From Sphingomonadales bacterium (GTDB taxonomy: Bacteria; Pseudomonadota; Alphaproteobacteria; Sphingomonadales; Sphingomonadaceae): 36,433 bases of DNA. The DNA lies in contig SXHP01000154.1 in assembly GCA_005773165.1 (NCBI GenBank), forward strand, positions 1 through 36,433, given 5' to 3'. Positions 26,495-36,112 of the stretch are shown piece by piece; the first letter of the stretch is position 1; each line of letters begins with the position of its first letter. The notes below the pieces were generated by a model that did no database searches, was not told the origin of the DNA, and was given only the letters and a program-made list of their open reading frames with translations. The translations under genes were made by a program, and so were the position numbers.

Positions 26495-27567
26495 CGCGTG
26501 AACCGGTCGGGCGCGTAGACGCTCGGATCGATGCCCGAAACCGGATCGGCGGGACTGCGGCTCAGCAGAACGCTTGCCGCCAGCATCGCCGCGGCGGGCG
26601 CGGTCTGGATGCCGAAACCGCCTTGCCCCGCGCACCAGAAGAAGCCGGGCGTATCGGGCGCGAATCCGTAGACCGGCAGGCGATCGGGAGCGAAGCTGCG
26701 CAGGCCTGCCCAGCGGCGCTCGACCGCGGAGACTCGCCAATCGACGACCGCTTCGAACCGGTCGATCGCGATCGCCACGTCGATCTCCTCGGGCGCGACG
26801 TCGTGCGGGTCGACAGGCGTCTCGTCATGCGGACTGAGCCACAGTCGCCCGCCCGTTTCGGGCTTGAAGTAGAAGCGGCTCGCGATGTCGGCGACGTGGG
26901 GCATGCCTTCGGGTGGCGCAGGGTCGGTGCGAAGCTGCACCAGCGTGCGGCGATACGCGCGGATGCCCAACGGTGCGGCGCCTGCGAGCTCCGCGACCGC
27001 GTCGGCCCATGCGCCCGCGGCGTTGACCAGGATCGCGGCACCGAACACCCCTGCCACCGTATCCAGCCGCCAGCGTCCGTCGCGGCGCTCGGCGGCGCGG
27101 AGCGGAGCGTCGGTGACGAGTTCCGCCCCATGGCGGCGAGCGGTGGCGAGCGCCGCGGCGTGGAGCGCGGCGACGTCGATATAGGCGCAGGTGGGCTCCA
27201 GAACGCCGAGCGTCCATTCGCGGCGCAAGCCCGGGACGAGCGTCGCCGGATCGACGCGCGCGAGCGGCACCGCGCCCGCGAACTCGGCGACGAAGGCGTC
27301 GATCGCGGCTGCGTCCTCGGCACGACCGATGTGCAGCGAGCCGAGCGGCTGGAGAAAGGCGCTCAGCGCCGCGCCCGAGGCGGTCGTCAGCGGCTGAACC
27401 CCTGGCCCGCCGTAGGTCTCAGACCAGAAAGCCGCCGAGCGGCCGGTCGCGTGATAGCCGGGGGCCGACTCGCCTTCCAGGATCAGCACGCGCGCATGGG
27501 GCGCGAGCTCGGCCGCAAGGCTCGCGCCCGCGATGCCGGCGCCGACGATCGCGACGTCGTAGGTCAT
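26491..27567 (-). CDS. FAD-dependent oxidoreductase (DAO family, D-amino-acid/D-arginine dehydrogenase-like)
   Basis: N-terminal dinucleotide-binding motif DVAIVGAGIAGASLAAELA, GRSAAFWSETYG, C-terminal FFWCAGQGGFGIQTAPAAA. Confidence 0.88.
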   Translation of the reverse strand: MTYDVAIVGAGIAGASLAAELAPHARVLILEGESAPGYHATGRSAAFWSETYGGPGVQPLTTASGAALSAFLQPLGSLHIGRAEDAAAIDAFVAEFAGAVPLARVDPATLVPGLRREWTLGVLEPTCAYIDVAALHAAALATARRHGAELVTDAPLRAAERRDGRWRLDTVAGVFGAAILVNAAGAWADAVAELAGAAPLGIRAYRRTLVQLRTDPAPPEGMPHVADIASRFYFKPETGGRLWLSPHDETPVDPHDVAPEEIDVAIAIDRFEAVVDWRVSAVERRWAGLRSFAPDRLPVYGFAPDTPGFFWCAGQGGFGIQTAPAAAMLAASVLLSRSPADPVSGIDPSVYAPDRFTR

Positions 27568-28475
27568 ACGGCGCTGTCGAGAAAGGCGTCGATCGCCGCA
27601 AGCGCCTTGTCTCGAACGGGATCAGCCTCGCGCAGGATCTCATGCGCCGACTCGCGACCGAAGCGCAGCAACGTCGCCTGGCGCAGCCTGGCGGCGACCT
27701 TCACGGCGGCGCGGCCGTCGACAAGGCCGTCGTGGTCGGCCACGAGCATCAGCACCGGCGGCGTCAAGGTCGCGAGCCGCGCATCACGCGCCAGCGACGC
27801 GGTGGCCTCGAACGCCTCGGCGAGCCACGCCCAGCTCGGCGGCTTCGGCGCATGGGCGGGGGCTTGGGCGTGCCACCAGGTCTCGTCGGCGTAGCGCTCG
27901 ACGTCCGCGGTCAGCAGCGGCTGGCGCGCCACGCGCGAGTTCGGGCGTTCGTTGGTCTTCCACGCGAGCCGGGCCGGATCGCCGCGATCCCGCAGGAACC
28001 GCGCCATACGGCCGCTCCACCGGCCGAAGGGGCTCTTGAGGCCGAGCATCGGCGCGACCAGCACCAGCTTGTCGGGATCGACCGCGCGCTCGACTACGGC
28101 GCGCAACGCCAGAAATCCGCCCATCGAATGGCCGAGCAGCACGAGGGGCCGATCGCGCGGCAAGTCCTGCCATACCGCCGCCAGGTCTCCCACCGCCGTC
28201 GCGAACTCGCCGCGCGCGAGATCGCACGGCGGCCGCCCCGATCCGCCGTGCCCACGCCAGTCGAACGACACGATGCTCCACCCCCGCGCATGCCAATGCG
28301 TGAAGGCTTCGAGATACTTCTCGAAGATGTCGGCGCGTCCGCCCTGGACGACCAGCGTCCCGCGGCTGTGCTTCGCGGGCCAGTCGAAGCGGCGCAATGG
28401 CCAGCCGTCAGGCGAGTCCCACATCGCGACGGATGCGTCGGCGGGGATCGAGCGGCGAGTATCGGGGTCGGTCAT
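27564..28475 (-). CDS. Alpha/beta hydrolase (lysophospholipase-like)
   Basis: TLVVQGGRADIFEKYLEAFTHWHARGWSIVSFDWRGHGGSGR and nucleophile elbow VLLGHSMGGFLALR; VADHDGLVDGRAAV. Confidence 0.9.
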   Translation of the reverse strand: MTDPDTRRSIPADASVAMWDSPDGWPLRRFDWPAKHSRGTLVVQGGRADIFEKYLEAFTHWHARGWSIVSFDWRGHGGSGRPPCDLARGEFATAVGDLAAVWQDLPRDRPLVLLGHSMGGFLALRAVVERAVDPDKLVLVAPMLGLKSPFGRWSGRMARFLRDRGDPARLAWKTNERPNSRVARQPLLTADVERYADETWWHAQAPAHAPKPPSWAWLAEAFEATASLARDARLATLTPPVLMLVADHDGLVDGRAAVKVAARLRQATLLRFGRESAHEILREADPVRDKALAAIDAFLDSAV

Positions 28476-28517
28476 TCGTTCACGTGGTTACGGTTTCGTA
28501 AGCGCTCGCGTCTAGCC
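28476..28517. promoter_or_regulatory. Short divergent intergenic region between hydrolase (-) and cpaA (+)
   Basis: 42-bp gap between divergently oriented start codons; promoter(s) for one or both must lie here or inside the flanking 5' ends. No specific box confidently recognised. Confidence 0.3.
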
Positions 28518-28997
28518 ATGCCCGCTGTGATTCCGCCGATTTCCTCCGTCCTGCTCGTCGTTCTCGGGCTGCTGCTCGTCTCGGCGGGGATCGAGGACGC
28601 GCGGACTCGCGAGATCGCCAATTGGAAGAACGCGGCGATCGCGCTGCTCGCCCCGGCATGGTGGTGGGCGGCGGGACTCGCGCCGTGGCCCGACATCGCG
28701 CTGCAGATCGGGGTGGCGGCGCTGGCGCTGTTCGCCTTTGCGCTCGCCTTTCGCTTCGGCTGGATGGGTGGCGGCGACGTCAAGCTGATCGCGGCGCTGG
28801 CGTTATGGTTTCCGGTCGCGCCGCTCGCCTGGATGCTGATCGTCATGTCGATGGCGGGCGGCGCGCTGACGATCGTCATGGTGCTCGATCATGCGATCGC
28901 CAGGCGAGAGCAGCCGGTGGAAGTTCCGTACGGCGTCGCGATCGCCATCGCGGCGCTGCTCACGCTTTGCGAACCGATCCTTAACCAATTTCCCTGA
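28518..28997 (+). CDS. cpaA: Prepilin peptidase CpaA/TadV
   Basis: ATG 28518. IEDARTREIANWKN and MGGGDVKLIAALALWF (aspartate prepilin peptidase motifs), multiple TM segments, next to cpaB. Confidence 0.88.
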   Translation: MPAVIPPISSVLLVVLGLLLVSAGIEDARTREIANWKNAAIALLAPAWWWAAGLAPWPDIALQIGVAALALFAFALAFRFGWMGGGDVKLIAALALWFPVAPLAWMLIVMSMAGGALTIVMVLDHAIARREQPVEVPYGVAIAIAALLTLCEPILNQFP

Positions 28998-29045
28998 TGC
29001 TTGGAGGCTGGAAAACCGGCCGCGCTCGAAAGGCACGCATACGCC

Positions 29046-30074
29046 ATGGATAGCCGCAAGATCATTTTGATGGCGGGCGCTCTGATCGTCGCCGCGATCA
29101 CCGCCTTTTTCGCCAGGACCTTGATGACGGGAAGCGCGACCGCCCCCGCCGTCGCCGGACCCGCCCCGTCGGTCGTCGTCGACGGACCGGGCGTGCTGGT
29201 CGCCACCCGCACGCTGCCGGTCGGCACGATCCTGGACGCCACCGCGCTGAAGTTTCAGCCGTGGCCGAAGGAGCTGGTCGAAAACGCCTATTACATCCAG
29301 GGCAAGACCGACATGAAGTCGCTGCAGGGCACGGTGGTGCGCAACGCGATCACCGCGGGCCAGCCGGTGACCCAGGGTGCGCTGGTCAAGCCCGGCGACC
29401 GCGGCTTTCTGGCCGCGGCGCTCGGGCCGGGGATGCGGGCGGTGACCTTTCCGGTCTCCGCCCAGACCTCGGTCGCGGGCTTCGTCTTTCCAGGCGACCG
29501 TATCGACCTGGTGCTGACGCAGCAGGTCGCGGGCGGCGGCGAGGGCCAGCCGCTCAAGGTGTCGGAGACGATCCTGCGCAACGTTCGCGTGCTCGCCACC
29601 GACCAGCGCACCGAGAACCTGCCGGGCGAGGACGGCAAGACCGAGGTCCGCACCTTCGGCACCGTCACCGTCGAGGCGACGCCCAGGATCGCCGAGCAGA
29701 TCGCGGTCGCGCAGACCGTCGGCGCCTTGTCGCTGTCGTTGCGCTCGATCGCCGACAATGCGGGCGAGCTGGAGGAGGCGATCGCGTCCGGCGCGGTCGA
29801 CGTGCCCGCGGACGCGAAGGCGGAGAAGGCCATGCTGCTCCGCATGGCGGCGCAGCCGCAGAGCGGCGCGTCGACCTACGCCACCGGCGCCGACGTCTCG
29901 CGCTTTCAGCGTTCGACGGTGCCCAGCAAGGCCGCTCCGGCAGGCGGCATGCCGGGGATGCCCGGCGCGCCAGGGGCCGCTTATCCGGGTTCCGCGCCCG
30001 TCGTGACCGGACCGATCGTCCGGGTCGCACGCGGCAACAACGTGACCGTCGTTCCGGTCGGGGGGAAGAACTGA
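29046..30074 (+). CDS. cpaB: Flp pilus assembly protein CpaB/RcpC
   Basis: Single N-terminal TM, SAF-like VLVATRTLPVGTILDATALKFQPWP, GFVFPGDRIDLVLTQQ, VRVLATDQRTE. Possible upstream in-frame start at 29001. Confidence 0.92.
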   Translation: MDSRKIILMAGALIVAAITAFFARTLMTGSATAPAVAGPAPSVVVDGPGVLVATRTLPVGTILDATALKFQPWPKELVENAYYIQGKTDMKSLQGTVVRNAITAGQPVTQGALVKPGDRGFLAAALGPGMRAVTFPVSAQTSVAGFVFPGDRIDLVLTQQVAGGGEGQPLKVSETILRNVRVLATDQRTENLPGEDGKTEVRTFGTVTVEATPRIAEQIAVAQTVGALSLSLRSIADNAGELEEAIASGAVDVPADAKAEKAMLLRMAAQPQSGASTYATGADVSRFQRSTVPSKAAPAGGMPGMPGAPGAAYPGSAPVVTGPIVRVARGNNVTVVPVGGKN

Positions 30075-31681
30075 TGCGCAACCCAAATCTGTCGATCGGA
30101 TCGGCGCTCGCCGCGGTCCTGATCGCCGCCGCCCCCGCGGGCGCGGCGCCCGAAAAGCCCCGCGTCGCGCCCTTGGCGCGCACCTCGGGCGGCTTGCAGA
30201 CCGTCCAGGTCAATACCGGCCGCGGCCGCCTGGTGACGCTGGCGCGGCCGATGAGCGACCTGTTCGTCGCCGACGACACGATCGCCGACGTCCAGGTCCG
30301 CTCGCCCACCCAACTCTATGTCTTCGGCAAGAAGTCGGGTGAGACGACGATCTCGGCCACCGCCAAGGGCGGCGGGGTCGTCTATGCGGCGACGGTCCGG
30401 GTGGGCAACAATTACGACTCGATCGGCACCATGCTGCGCCTGGCGATGCCGGAAGCGCAGATCACCGCGACCCCGATGAACGGCCTGGTCCTGCTCACCG
30501 GCACCGTCGCCGCCCCCGACGACGCGGCGGAGGCCGAGCGGCTGGTGCAGGCCTATGTGGGCGAGGCGACAAAGGTGCTCTCGCGCTTGAAGACCGCGAC
30601 GCCGCTGCAGGTCAATCTGCAGGTGCGCATCGCCGAGGTCACCCGCGGCTTCGCCAAGAACGTCGGCATGAACCTGACCACGATCGACGGCACCGGCGGC
30701 TTCAAGTTCGGGATCGGCAGCGGCCGCCCGCCCGCCAGCTTCTACACAACCGACCCCAACCTTCCGCTCGCCATCGGGCAGTCCGTCCAGGGCTTCACGA
30801 TCGATCCAATCACCGGCACGATCGTGCAGAGGCCCGGCACCAGCATCACGCCGGGCAACCAGCGGACGACCTTGGGCGGGCTGACCCGATTCCTGGGCCT
30901 CGACGTGCTGGGCGCGCTCGATCTCGGTGAGACGGTGGGTCAGGTGACCACGCTCGCCAATCCGAATCTCACCGCACTGTCGGGCGAAACGGGCACGTTC
31001 CTGGCGGGCGGCGAAGTGCCGATCCCGATCTCGCAGGGGCTGGGCGCGGTGTCGGTCGAGTACAAGCAATATGGCGTCGGCCTGTCCTACACGCCGACCG
31101 TGCTGGCCGACGGCCGCATCTCGATGCGGGTCCGCCCGGAAGTGTCGCAGCTCGACTATTCCAACGCGGTGACGATGGGCGGCACGCGTGTCCCCGGCCT
31201 CACCACGCGCCGCACCGAAACCACCGTCGAACTCGGCTCGGGCCAGAGCATGATGATCTCCGGCCTGCTGTCGAACAACCACAACAACAGCTTCGAAAAG
31301 ACGCCTGGCATCGGCAATCTGCCGGTCCTGGGCGCGCTGTTCCGGTCCAACGCCTTTCAGCGCAACGAGACCGAGTTGGTCATCGTGATCACCCCGTACC
31401 TGGTGAAACCGGTCAACAGCCTGTCCGACATCAAGCTGCCGACCGACGGCTACAAGGCTCCGAGCGATCTAGGCCGGGTGTTCCTGGGCGAGCTGGGCGG
31501 CGGCACGTCGGGCGAGCAGCGGCCGACGCCGGTCGCGGTTCCCGGGACCGCCCCGCCGCCGTCGATCGGCGCGCTCGCGCCCGTAGCCGCAGCGCCGACG
31601 GTCGCTTCGGCCCCGCCACGGCCGAGCAAGCCGGCCAAGGCCAAGCGCGGCGAGCTCCCCGCTCCCGGCTTCTCCAATTGA
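30074..31681 (+). CDS. cpaC: Secretin CpaC/RcpA
   Basis: ATG overlaps cpaB TGA. Signal peptide, SDLFVADDTIADVQVRSPTQLYVFGKKSGETTI, secretin core VEYKQYGVGLSYTPTVLADGRISMRVRPEVSQLD...IGNLPVLGALFRSNAFQRNETELVIVITPYLV. Confidence 0.95.
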   Translation: MRNPNLSIGSALAAVLIAAAPAGAAPEKPRVAPLARTSGGLQTVQVNTGRGRLVTLARPMSDLFVADDTIADVQVRSPTQLYVFGKKSGETTISATAKGGGVVYAATVRVGNNYDSIGTMLRLAMPEAQITATPMNGLVLLTGTVAAPDDAAEAERLVQAYVGEATKVLSRLKTATPLQVNLQVRIAEVTRGFAKNVGMNLTTIDGTGGFKFGIGSGRPPASFYTTDPNLPLAIGQSVQGFTIDPITGTIVQRPGTSITPGNQRTTLGGLTRFLGLDVLGALDLGETVGQVTTLANPNLTALSGETGTFLAGGEVPIPISQGLGAVSVEYKQYGVGLSYTPTVLADGRISMRVRPEVSQLDYSNAVTMGGTRVPGLTTRRTETTVELGSGQSMMISGLLSNNHNNSFEKTPGIGNLPVLGALFRSNAFQRNETELVIVITPYLVKPVNSLSDIKLPTDGYKAPSDLGRVFLGELGGGTSGEQRPTPVAVPGTAPPPSIGALAPVAAAPTVASAPPRPSKPAKAKRGELPAPGFSN

Positions 31682-32337
31682 TGCGAAGGATCAACGCCAT
31701 GACAAAGCCGTTCCTTCTCCTCCTCGCCCTGCCCGCGCTATCGCTCGGCGGGTGCATGGGCACGCAGAACCGCGGGCTCGAATCGGTCCACCAGCCGGTC
31801 GTCGCGCGTCACGACTTTGCGCTCGACCTCGCCACGCAGGGCGACCGCCTAGCGCCAGGCGAAGCGCAGCGGCTGAGCGGCTGGTTCGGCTCGATGCGGC
31901 TCGGCTACGGCGACCGTGTCGCGATCGACGACGGCGGCGGATCCGCGCGCGGCGCGCATGCGGACGTCGGCGCGATCGTCGCCCGCTCCGGGCTGCTGCT
32001 CTCGGAGGATGCGCCGGTCTCCGGCGCGCCGCTCGCGCCCTCCACGATCCGCGTGGTGATCAGCCGTGTCAAGGCGGGCGTGCCCGGCTGCCCCGACTGG
32101 AGCCGCGACGCCGGCAACGAGTTCGATAGCAACACGTCGTCCAATTACGGGTGTTCGACGAACAGCAACCTGGCGGCGATGGTCGCCGACCCGAACGATC
32201 TCGTGCGGGGCCGCGACGGCGCGGGGACGACCGATCCGCGCACCAGCTACCGTGCGATCGACGCCTATCGCAAGGCGGCGACCAGCGGCGCGGGCGGCGC
32301 GCAGGTCCAGTCCGCCGGCGCAGTGGGGAGCAGGTAA
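31681..32337 (+). CDS. cpaD: Pilus assembly lipoprotein CpaD
   Basis: Lipobox-like LSLGGC after signal peptide; CpaD-like C-terminal GCPDWSRDAGNEFDSNTSSNYGCSTNSNLAAMVADPNDLVRGRD. Start could also be TTG 31678 or ATG 31699. Confidence 0.9.
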   Translation: MRRINAMTKPFLLLLALPALSLGGCMGTQNRGLESVHQPVVARHDFALDLATQGDRLAPGEAQRLSGWFGSMRLGYGDRVAIDDGGGSARGAHADVGAIVARSGLLLSEDAPVSGAPLAPSTIRVVISRVKAGVPGCPDWSRDAGNEFDSNTSSNYGCSTNSNLAAMVADPNDLVRGRDGAGTTDPRTSYRAIDAYRKAATSGAGGAQVQSAGAVGSR

Positions 32338-32338
32338 C

Positions 32339-33619
32339 ATGAACGCACCCTGGAAGCCTGCAGGTGCCTCGCACCGTGAGCCCTTTACCGCCTATGTCTG
32401 CGACGAGACCACCGCGGAGGCGATCCGCCCGATCGCGGTGGAGCTCGGCTGGGCCCCCGACAAGGTTCACAAGGGCGGCCTGCGCAACGCGGTCCAGTCG
32501 CTGTCGGTCTCCGCGAGCCCGCAGATCCTATTCGTCGATCTCGCCGAATCGGGCGATCCGCTCAACGACATCAATGCGCTTGCGGAGGTGTGCGAGCCAG
32601 GGACGGTCGTTATCGCGTCGGGTCAGGTCAACGACGTCCGGCTGTACCGCGATCTGGTCGCGAGCGGCATCCAGGACTATCTGCTCAAGCCGCTGTCGCC
32701 CGACATGCTGCGCGACTCGTTCGCGCACGCCCAGGCGATGCTCAACGCCCCCAAGCACGTGGACCCCACGGCGGAACGGCCGCATTGCTCGGTCGCGATC
32801 ATCGGCGCACGCGGCGGGGTCGGCGCGTCGACCGTCGCCACCTCGCTCGCCTGGCTGCTTGCCGAAAAGGAGTCGCGCTCGACCGCGCTGCTCGATCTCG
32901 ACATCCATTTCGGCACCGGCGCGCTCCAGCTCGATATTGAGCCCGGCCGCGGCCTGACCGACGCGATCGAGAATCCAAGCCGAATCGACGGGCTGTTCAT
33001 CGAGCGCGCGATGGTGAAGGCGTCGGAGAAGCTCTGCGTTCTCTCCGCCGAGGCCCCGATCAATTCGCCGCTGATGACCGACGGCGCGGCCTTCTACCAA
33101 TTGCAGGAGGAGATGCGCGCCGCGTTCGAATGCACGGTCGTCGATCTGCCGCGCGGCATGCTGGTCCAGCACCCGCACCTGATCAGCGACGTCCAGCTCG
33201 CGGTCGTAGTCACCGAGCTGACGCTGGCCGCAGCGCGCGACACGATCCGCATCCTGTCGTGGCTGAAGTCGAACGCGCCGCAGACCCAGGTCTTCGTCGT
33301 CGCCAACAAGGTTCATCCCGGCGGGATCGAGATCGTGCGCAAGGATTTCGAGGGATCGATCGAGCGCAAGATCGACGTCGTCGTGCCGTTCGACCAGAAG
33401 CTCGCCGCGACCGCCGCCAAGCTGGGCAAGACGCTCGCCGAAGCGGGCAAGACGTCCAAGACGACCGCGCCGATCGTCGAGCTGTCGCGCCGCCTCGCCG
33501 GAGCCGCCGACGCGAGCGCCGAGGGCGCGCCGGAGAAGGCCAAGAAGTCCGGCGGGTCGCTGCTCGCCAAGTTCGACCTCAAGGGCCTGATGTCCAAGCG
33601 GCCGGCCAAGACCAACTAA
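32339..33619 (+). CDS. cpaE: Pilus assembly ATPase CpaE/TadZ (MinD/ParA-like)
   Basis: ATG 32339. Receiver-like N-terminus, deviant Walker A IIGARGGVGASTVATSLAWLLAE, ALLDLDIHFGTGALQLDIEPGRGLTDAI. Confidence 0.93.
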   Translation: MNAPWKPAGASHREPFTAYVCDETTAEAIRPIAVELGWAPDKVHKGGLRNAVQSLSVSASPQILFVDLAESGDPLNDINALAEVCEPGTVVIASGQVNDVRLYRDLVASGIQDYLLKPLSPDMLRDSFAHAQAMLNAPKHVDPTAERPHCSVAIIGARGGVGASTVATSLAWLLAEKESRSTALLDLDIHFGTGALQLDIEPGRGLTDAIENPSRIDGLFIERAMVKASEKLCVLSAEAPINSPLMTDGAAFYQLQEEMRAAFECTVVDLPRGMLVQHPHLISDVQLAVVVTELTLAAARDTIRILSWLKSNAPQTQVFVVANKVHPGGIEIVRKDFEGSIERKIDVVVPFDQKLAATAAKLGKTLAEAGKTSKTTAPIVELSRRLAGAADASAEGAPEKAKKSGGSLLAKFDLKGLMSKRPAKTN

Positions 33620-33633
33620 GGGGGGCGACGCGC

Positions 33634-34614
33634 GTGAACGATCTGCTGACGATCACCGTCCTGTGCGCGGGCGCCCTCATCGTGCTGGCCATGATGGCGT
33701 TCGCGCTTGCGGGCCCTTCGCCGCAGCGCGCGCAGGCGCGGCGGCTCTCGGGCCTGCGCGCCCGGCATTCGGGAAGCGCCACGACCGACAAGGTCGATGC
33801 GCAGATGCGTCGGATCACCCAGTCGCGCGCGACGTCGATGGACACGCTGTTCGGCCGCATCCTTCCCAATCGCGCGCTGCTCGCGAAGCGGCTGGCGATG
33901 ACGGGCAAGGACTGGACCGTCGGCAAGTATGGCTTGGTCAGCGCCGGGATCGCGGTCGTCATCGCGGGATTGTTGTGGCTGAAGGGCGCGCCGCTGCTGC
34001 TCGCGCTGTTCGTCGGGCTGCTGATCGGGTTGGGACTGCCGCACATGGCGGTCGGCTACTTCATCAACCGCCGCGTCGCGCAGTTCACCGCCAAGTTTCC
34101 CGATGCAATCGAGCTGCTCGTCCGCGGCCTTCGCTCGGGTCTGCCGATCTCCGAGACGATCGGCGTCGTCGGCAACGAGGTGCCGGGCCCGGTCGGCGAG
34201 GAGTTCCGCGCGGTATCCGACAAGATGAAGATCGGCCGGACGATGGACGCCGCGCTGCAAGAGACCGCCGACCGGCTGGGCACGCCCGAGTTCCAGTTCT
34301 TCGTCATCACCATCGCGATCCAGCGCGAGACCGGCGGCAACCTCGCCGAAACGCTCGCCAACCTCGCCGACGTGCTGCGCAAGCGCGGGCAGATGAAGCT
34401 GAAGATCAAGGCGATGTCGTCGGAGTCAAAGGCGTCGGCCTATATCATCGGGTCGCTGCCGTTCGTCGTCTTCGCGCTGATCTGGTTCATCAGCGGCGAT
34501 TACATGCAGCGCTTCTTCGTCGACCAGCGGCTGATCGTCGCGGGGCTCGGCGGCATGGTGTGGATGAGCATCGGCGCGTTCATCATGGCCAAGATGATCA
34601 ACTTCGAAATCTGA
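33634..34614 (+). CDS. tadB: Flp pilus assembly inner-membrane protein TadB
   Basis: GTG 33634. T2SS-F-like domain FPDAIELLVRGLRSGLPISETIGVVGNEVPGPVGEEFRAVSDKMKIGRTMDAALQETADRL; RETGGNLAETLANLADVLRKR. Confidence 0.93.
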   Translation: MNDLLTITVLCAGALIVLAMMAFALAGPSPQRAQARRLSGLRARHSGSATTDKVDAQMRRITQSRATSMDTLFGRILPNRALLAKRLAMTGKDWTVGKYGLVSAGIAVVIAGLLWLKGAPLLLALFVGLLIGLGLPHMAVGYFINRRVAQFTAKFPDAIELLVRGLRSGLPISETIGVVGNEVPGPVGEEFRAVSDKMKIGRTMDAALQETADRLGTPEFQFFVITIAIQRETGGNLAETLANLADVLRKRGQMKLKIKAMSSESKASAYIIGSLPFVVFALIWFISGDYMQRFFVDQRLIVAGLGGMVWMSIGAFIMAKMINFEI

Positions 34615-34624
34615 GGGAAGTACG

Positions 34625-35617
34625 ATGGGCGAGACGGCCGGACCCACCCTCCTCGGGGTCGATGTTCTCTGGTTGGCGACGATCCTGTCCGGGGTCGCGG
34701 CGTTCGCGGTGATGCTGGCGATCTATGCCGCCACCACCGTCCGCGATCCGATGGCGAAGCGCGTCAAGGCGCTCAACGACCGGCGCGAGCAGTTGAAGGC
34801 GGGCATCACCGCCTCCACCAAGCGCCGCGCCAAGCTGGTCCAGCGCAACGACACCGCGGACCGCATGAAGACCATGCTGTCGAGCCTCAAGGTGCTCCAG
34901 GACGAGCAGTTGAAGGTCGCGCAGCAGAAGCTGATGCAGGCGGGCATCCGGTCGAAGGACTGGGCGGTCGCGGTGATCTTCGGCCGGATGGTGATGCCGA
35001 TCGTGATCGGCGGCGTCATGCTGTTCTGGGTCTACGGCACCGACGGCTTCGCCGAATGGTCGCCCTTGAAGCGTTACGGCCTGGTCGCGATGAGCTTCAT
35101 CGGCGCGTACAAGGCCCCCGACATCTTCCTCAAGAACAAGATCACCAAGCGGAGCCACGCGATCCGCAAGGGCCTGCCCGATGCGCTCGACCTGCTGGTC
35201 ATCTGCGCGGAAGCGGGTCTCACCGTCGACGCGGCGTTCCACCGGGTCGCGCGCGAGCTCGGCCGCGCCTATCCCGAGCTCGGCGACGAGTTCACGCTGA
35301 CCGCGATCGAGCTCGGCTTCCTCACCGAGCGGCGGCAGGCGTTCGAGAACCTGGCGATGCGGGTCGACCTGGACGCGGTCAAGGGCGTCGTCACCACGAT
35401 GATCCAGACCGAGAAATACGGCACCCCCCTCGCCTCCGCGCTGCGCGTGCTGTCGGCCGAATTCCGCAACGAGCGGATGATGCGCGCCGAGGAGAAGGCG
35501 GCGCGGCTGCCGGCGATCATGACGGTGCCGCTGATCCTGTTCATCCTGCCGGTGCTGTTCGTCGTGATCCTCGGCCCCGCGGCCTGCTCGATCAAGGACG
35601 CGCTGCTCACCGGTTGA
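34625..35617 (+). CDS. tadC: Flp pilus assembly inner-membrane protein TadC
   Basis: T2SS-F-like GLPDALDLLVICAEAGLTVDAAFHRVARELGRAYPELGDEF...IQTEKYGTPLASALRVLSAEFRNERMMRAEEKAARLPA; immediately after tadB. Confidence 0.93.
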   Translation: MGETAGPTLLGVDVLWLATILSGVAAFAVMLAIYAATTVRDPMAKRVKALNDRREQLKAGITASTKRRAKLVQRNDTADRMKTMLSSLKVLQDEQLKVAQQKLMQAGIRSKDWAVAVIFGRMVMPIVIGGVMLFWVYGTDGFAEWSPLKRYGLVAMSFIGAYKAPDIFLKNKITKRSHAIRKGLPDALDLLVICAEAGLTVDAAFHRVARELGRAYPELGDEFTLTAIELGFLTERRQAFENLAMRVDLDAVKGVVTTMIQTEKYGTPLASALRVLSAEFRNERMMRAEEKAARLPAIMTVPLILFILPVLFVVILGPAACSIKDALLTG

Positions 35618-35631
35618 CGCAACCGGTGAGC
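35605..35631 (+). terminator. Strong hairpin overlapping tadC stop codon; possible terminator/attenuator or mRNA-stabilising element
   Basis: GCTCACCGGTTG-ACG-CAACCGGTGAGC: 12-bp perfect stem, 3-nt loop; tadC TGA (35615-35617) lies in stem/loop. No clear T-tract follows. Confidence 0.5.
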
Positions 35632-35671
35632 TGACGGCTCGTTGTGCTCCCGTAACAGGGAGGAACGTGTG

Positions 35672-36076
35672 ATGCTGTTCTCGACACCGACCGAGTGGAT
35701 CGTCCTGGCGCTGGTGCTGATCGCGGGCTGGCTGTTCGGGCTGGCGAGCCATCCGGGCGGGGGCAAGTGGAAGGCGCGCTACGCCGCGGAGCGCGACGCC
35801 AACGCGCGCTATCGGACGGAGACCGACGCGCGGCTGACCGACACCCGCAAGGGCCACGACGCCGCGCTCGCCGAAGCGCGGGCGCGCGTGTCCGAGCTTG
35901 AGGCCGAGAATGCGCGGCTCGCCAGGGCTGCGCCAGTGACCGCGCCGGACGACCGCGTCCGGACGCGAACGGACATTGCGGCAGGCGAGCGGGTCGTCGT
36001 CCGTCCGACCGCAGCGGCGCGTCCCGCCTATCCGGCGGGGGAGCGACGCGGATGGTTCGACTGGGGAAGCCGTTGA
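35672..36076 (+). CDS. Hypothetical protein with N-terminal TM and coiled-coil-like segment
   Basis: AGGGAGG upstream of ATG 35672. MLFSTPTEWIVLALVLIAGWLFGLASH (TM) then charged helix ALAEARARVSELEAENARLA. Confidence 0.75.
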   Translation: MLFSTPTEWIVLALVLIAGWLFGLASHPGGGKWKARYAAERDANARYRTETDARLTDTRKGHDAALAEARARVSELEAENARLARAAPVTAPDDRVRTRTDIAAGERVVVRPTAAARPAYPAGERRGWFDWGSR

Positions 36077-36112
36077 TCCGCGATTAACCGTCGCCTGCTA
36101 TGACGGCGCGCG

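Noticed and set aside
25493-28475. Aldo/keto reductase, FAD oxidoreductase and hydrolase as part of the CIS
   Set aside because: Ordinary metabolic families, two on the opposite strand; no functional link visible beyond adjacency.
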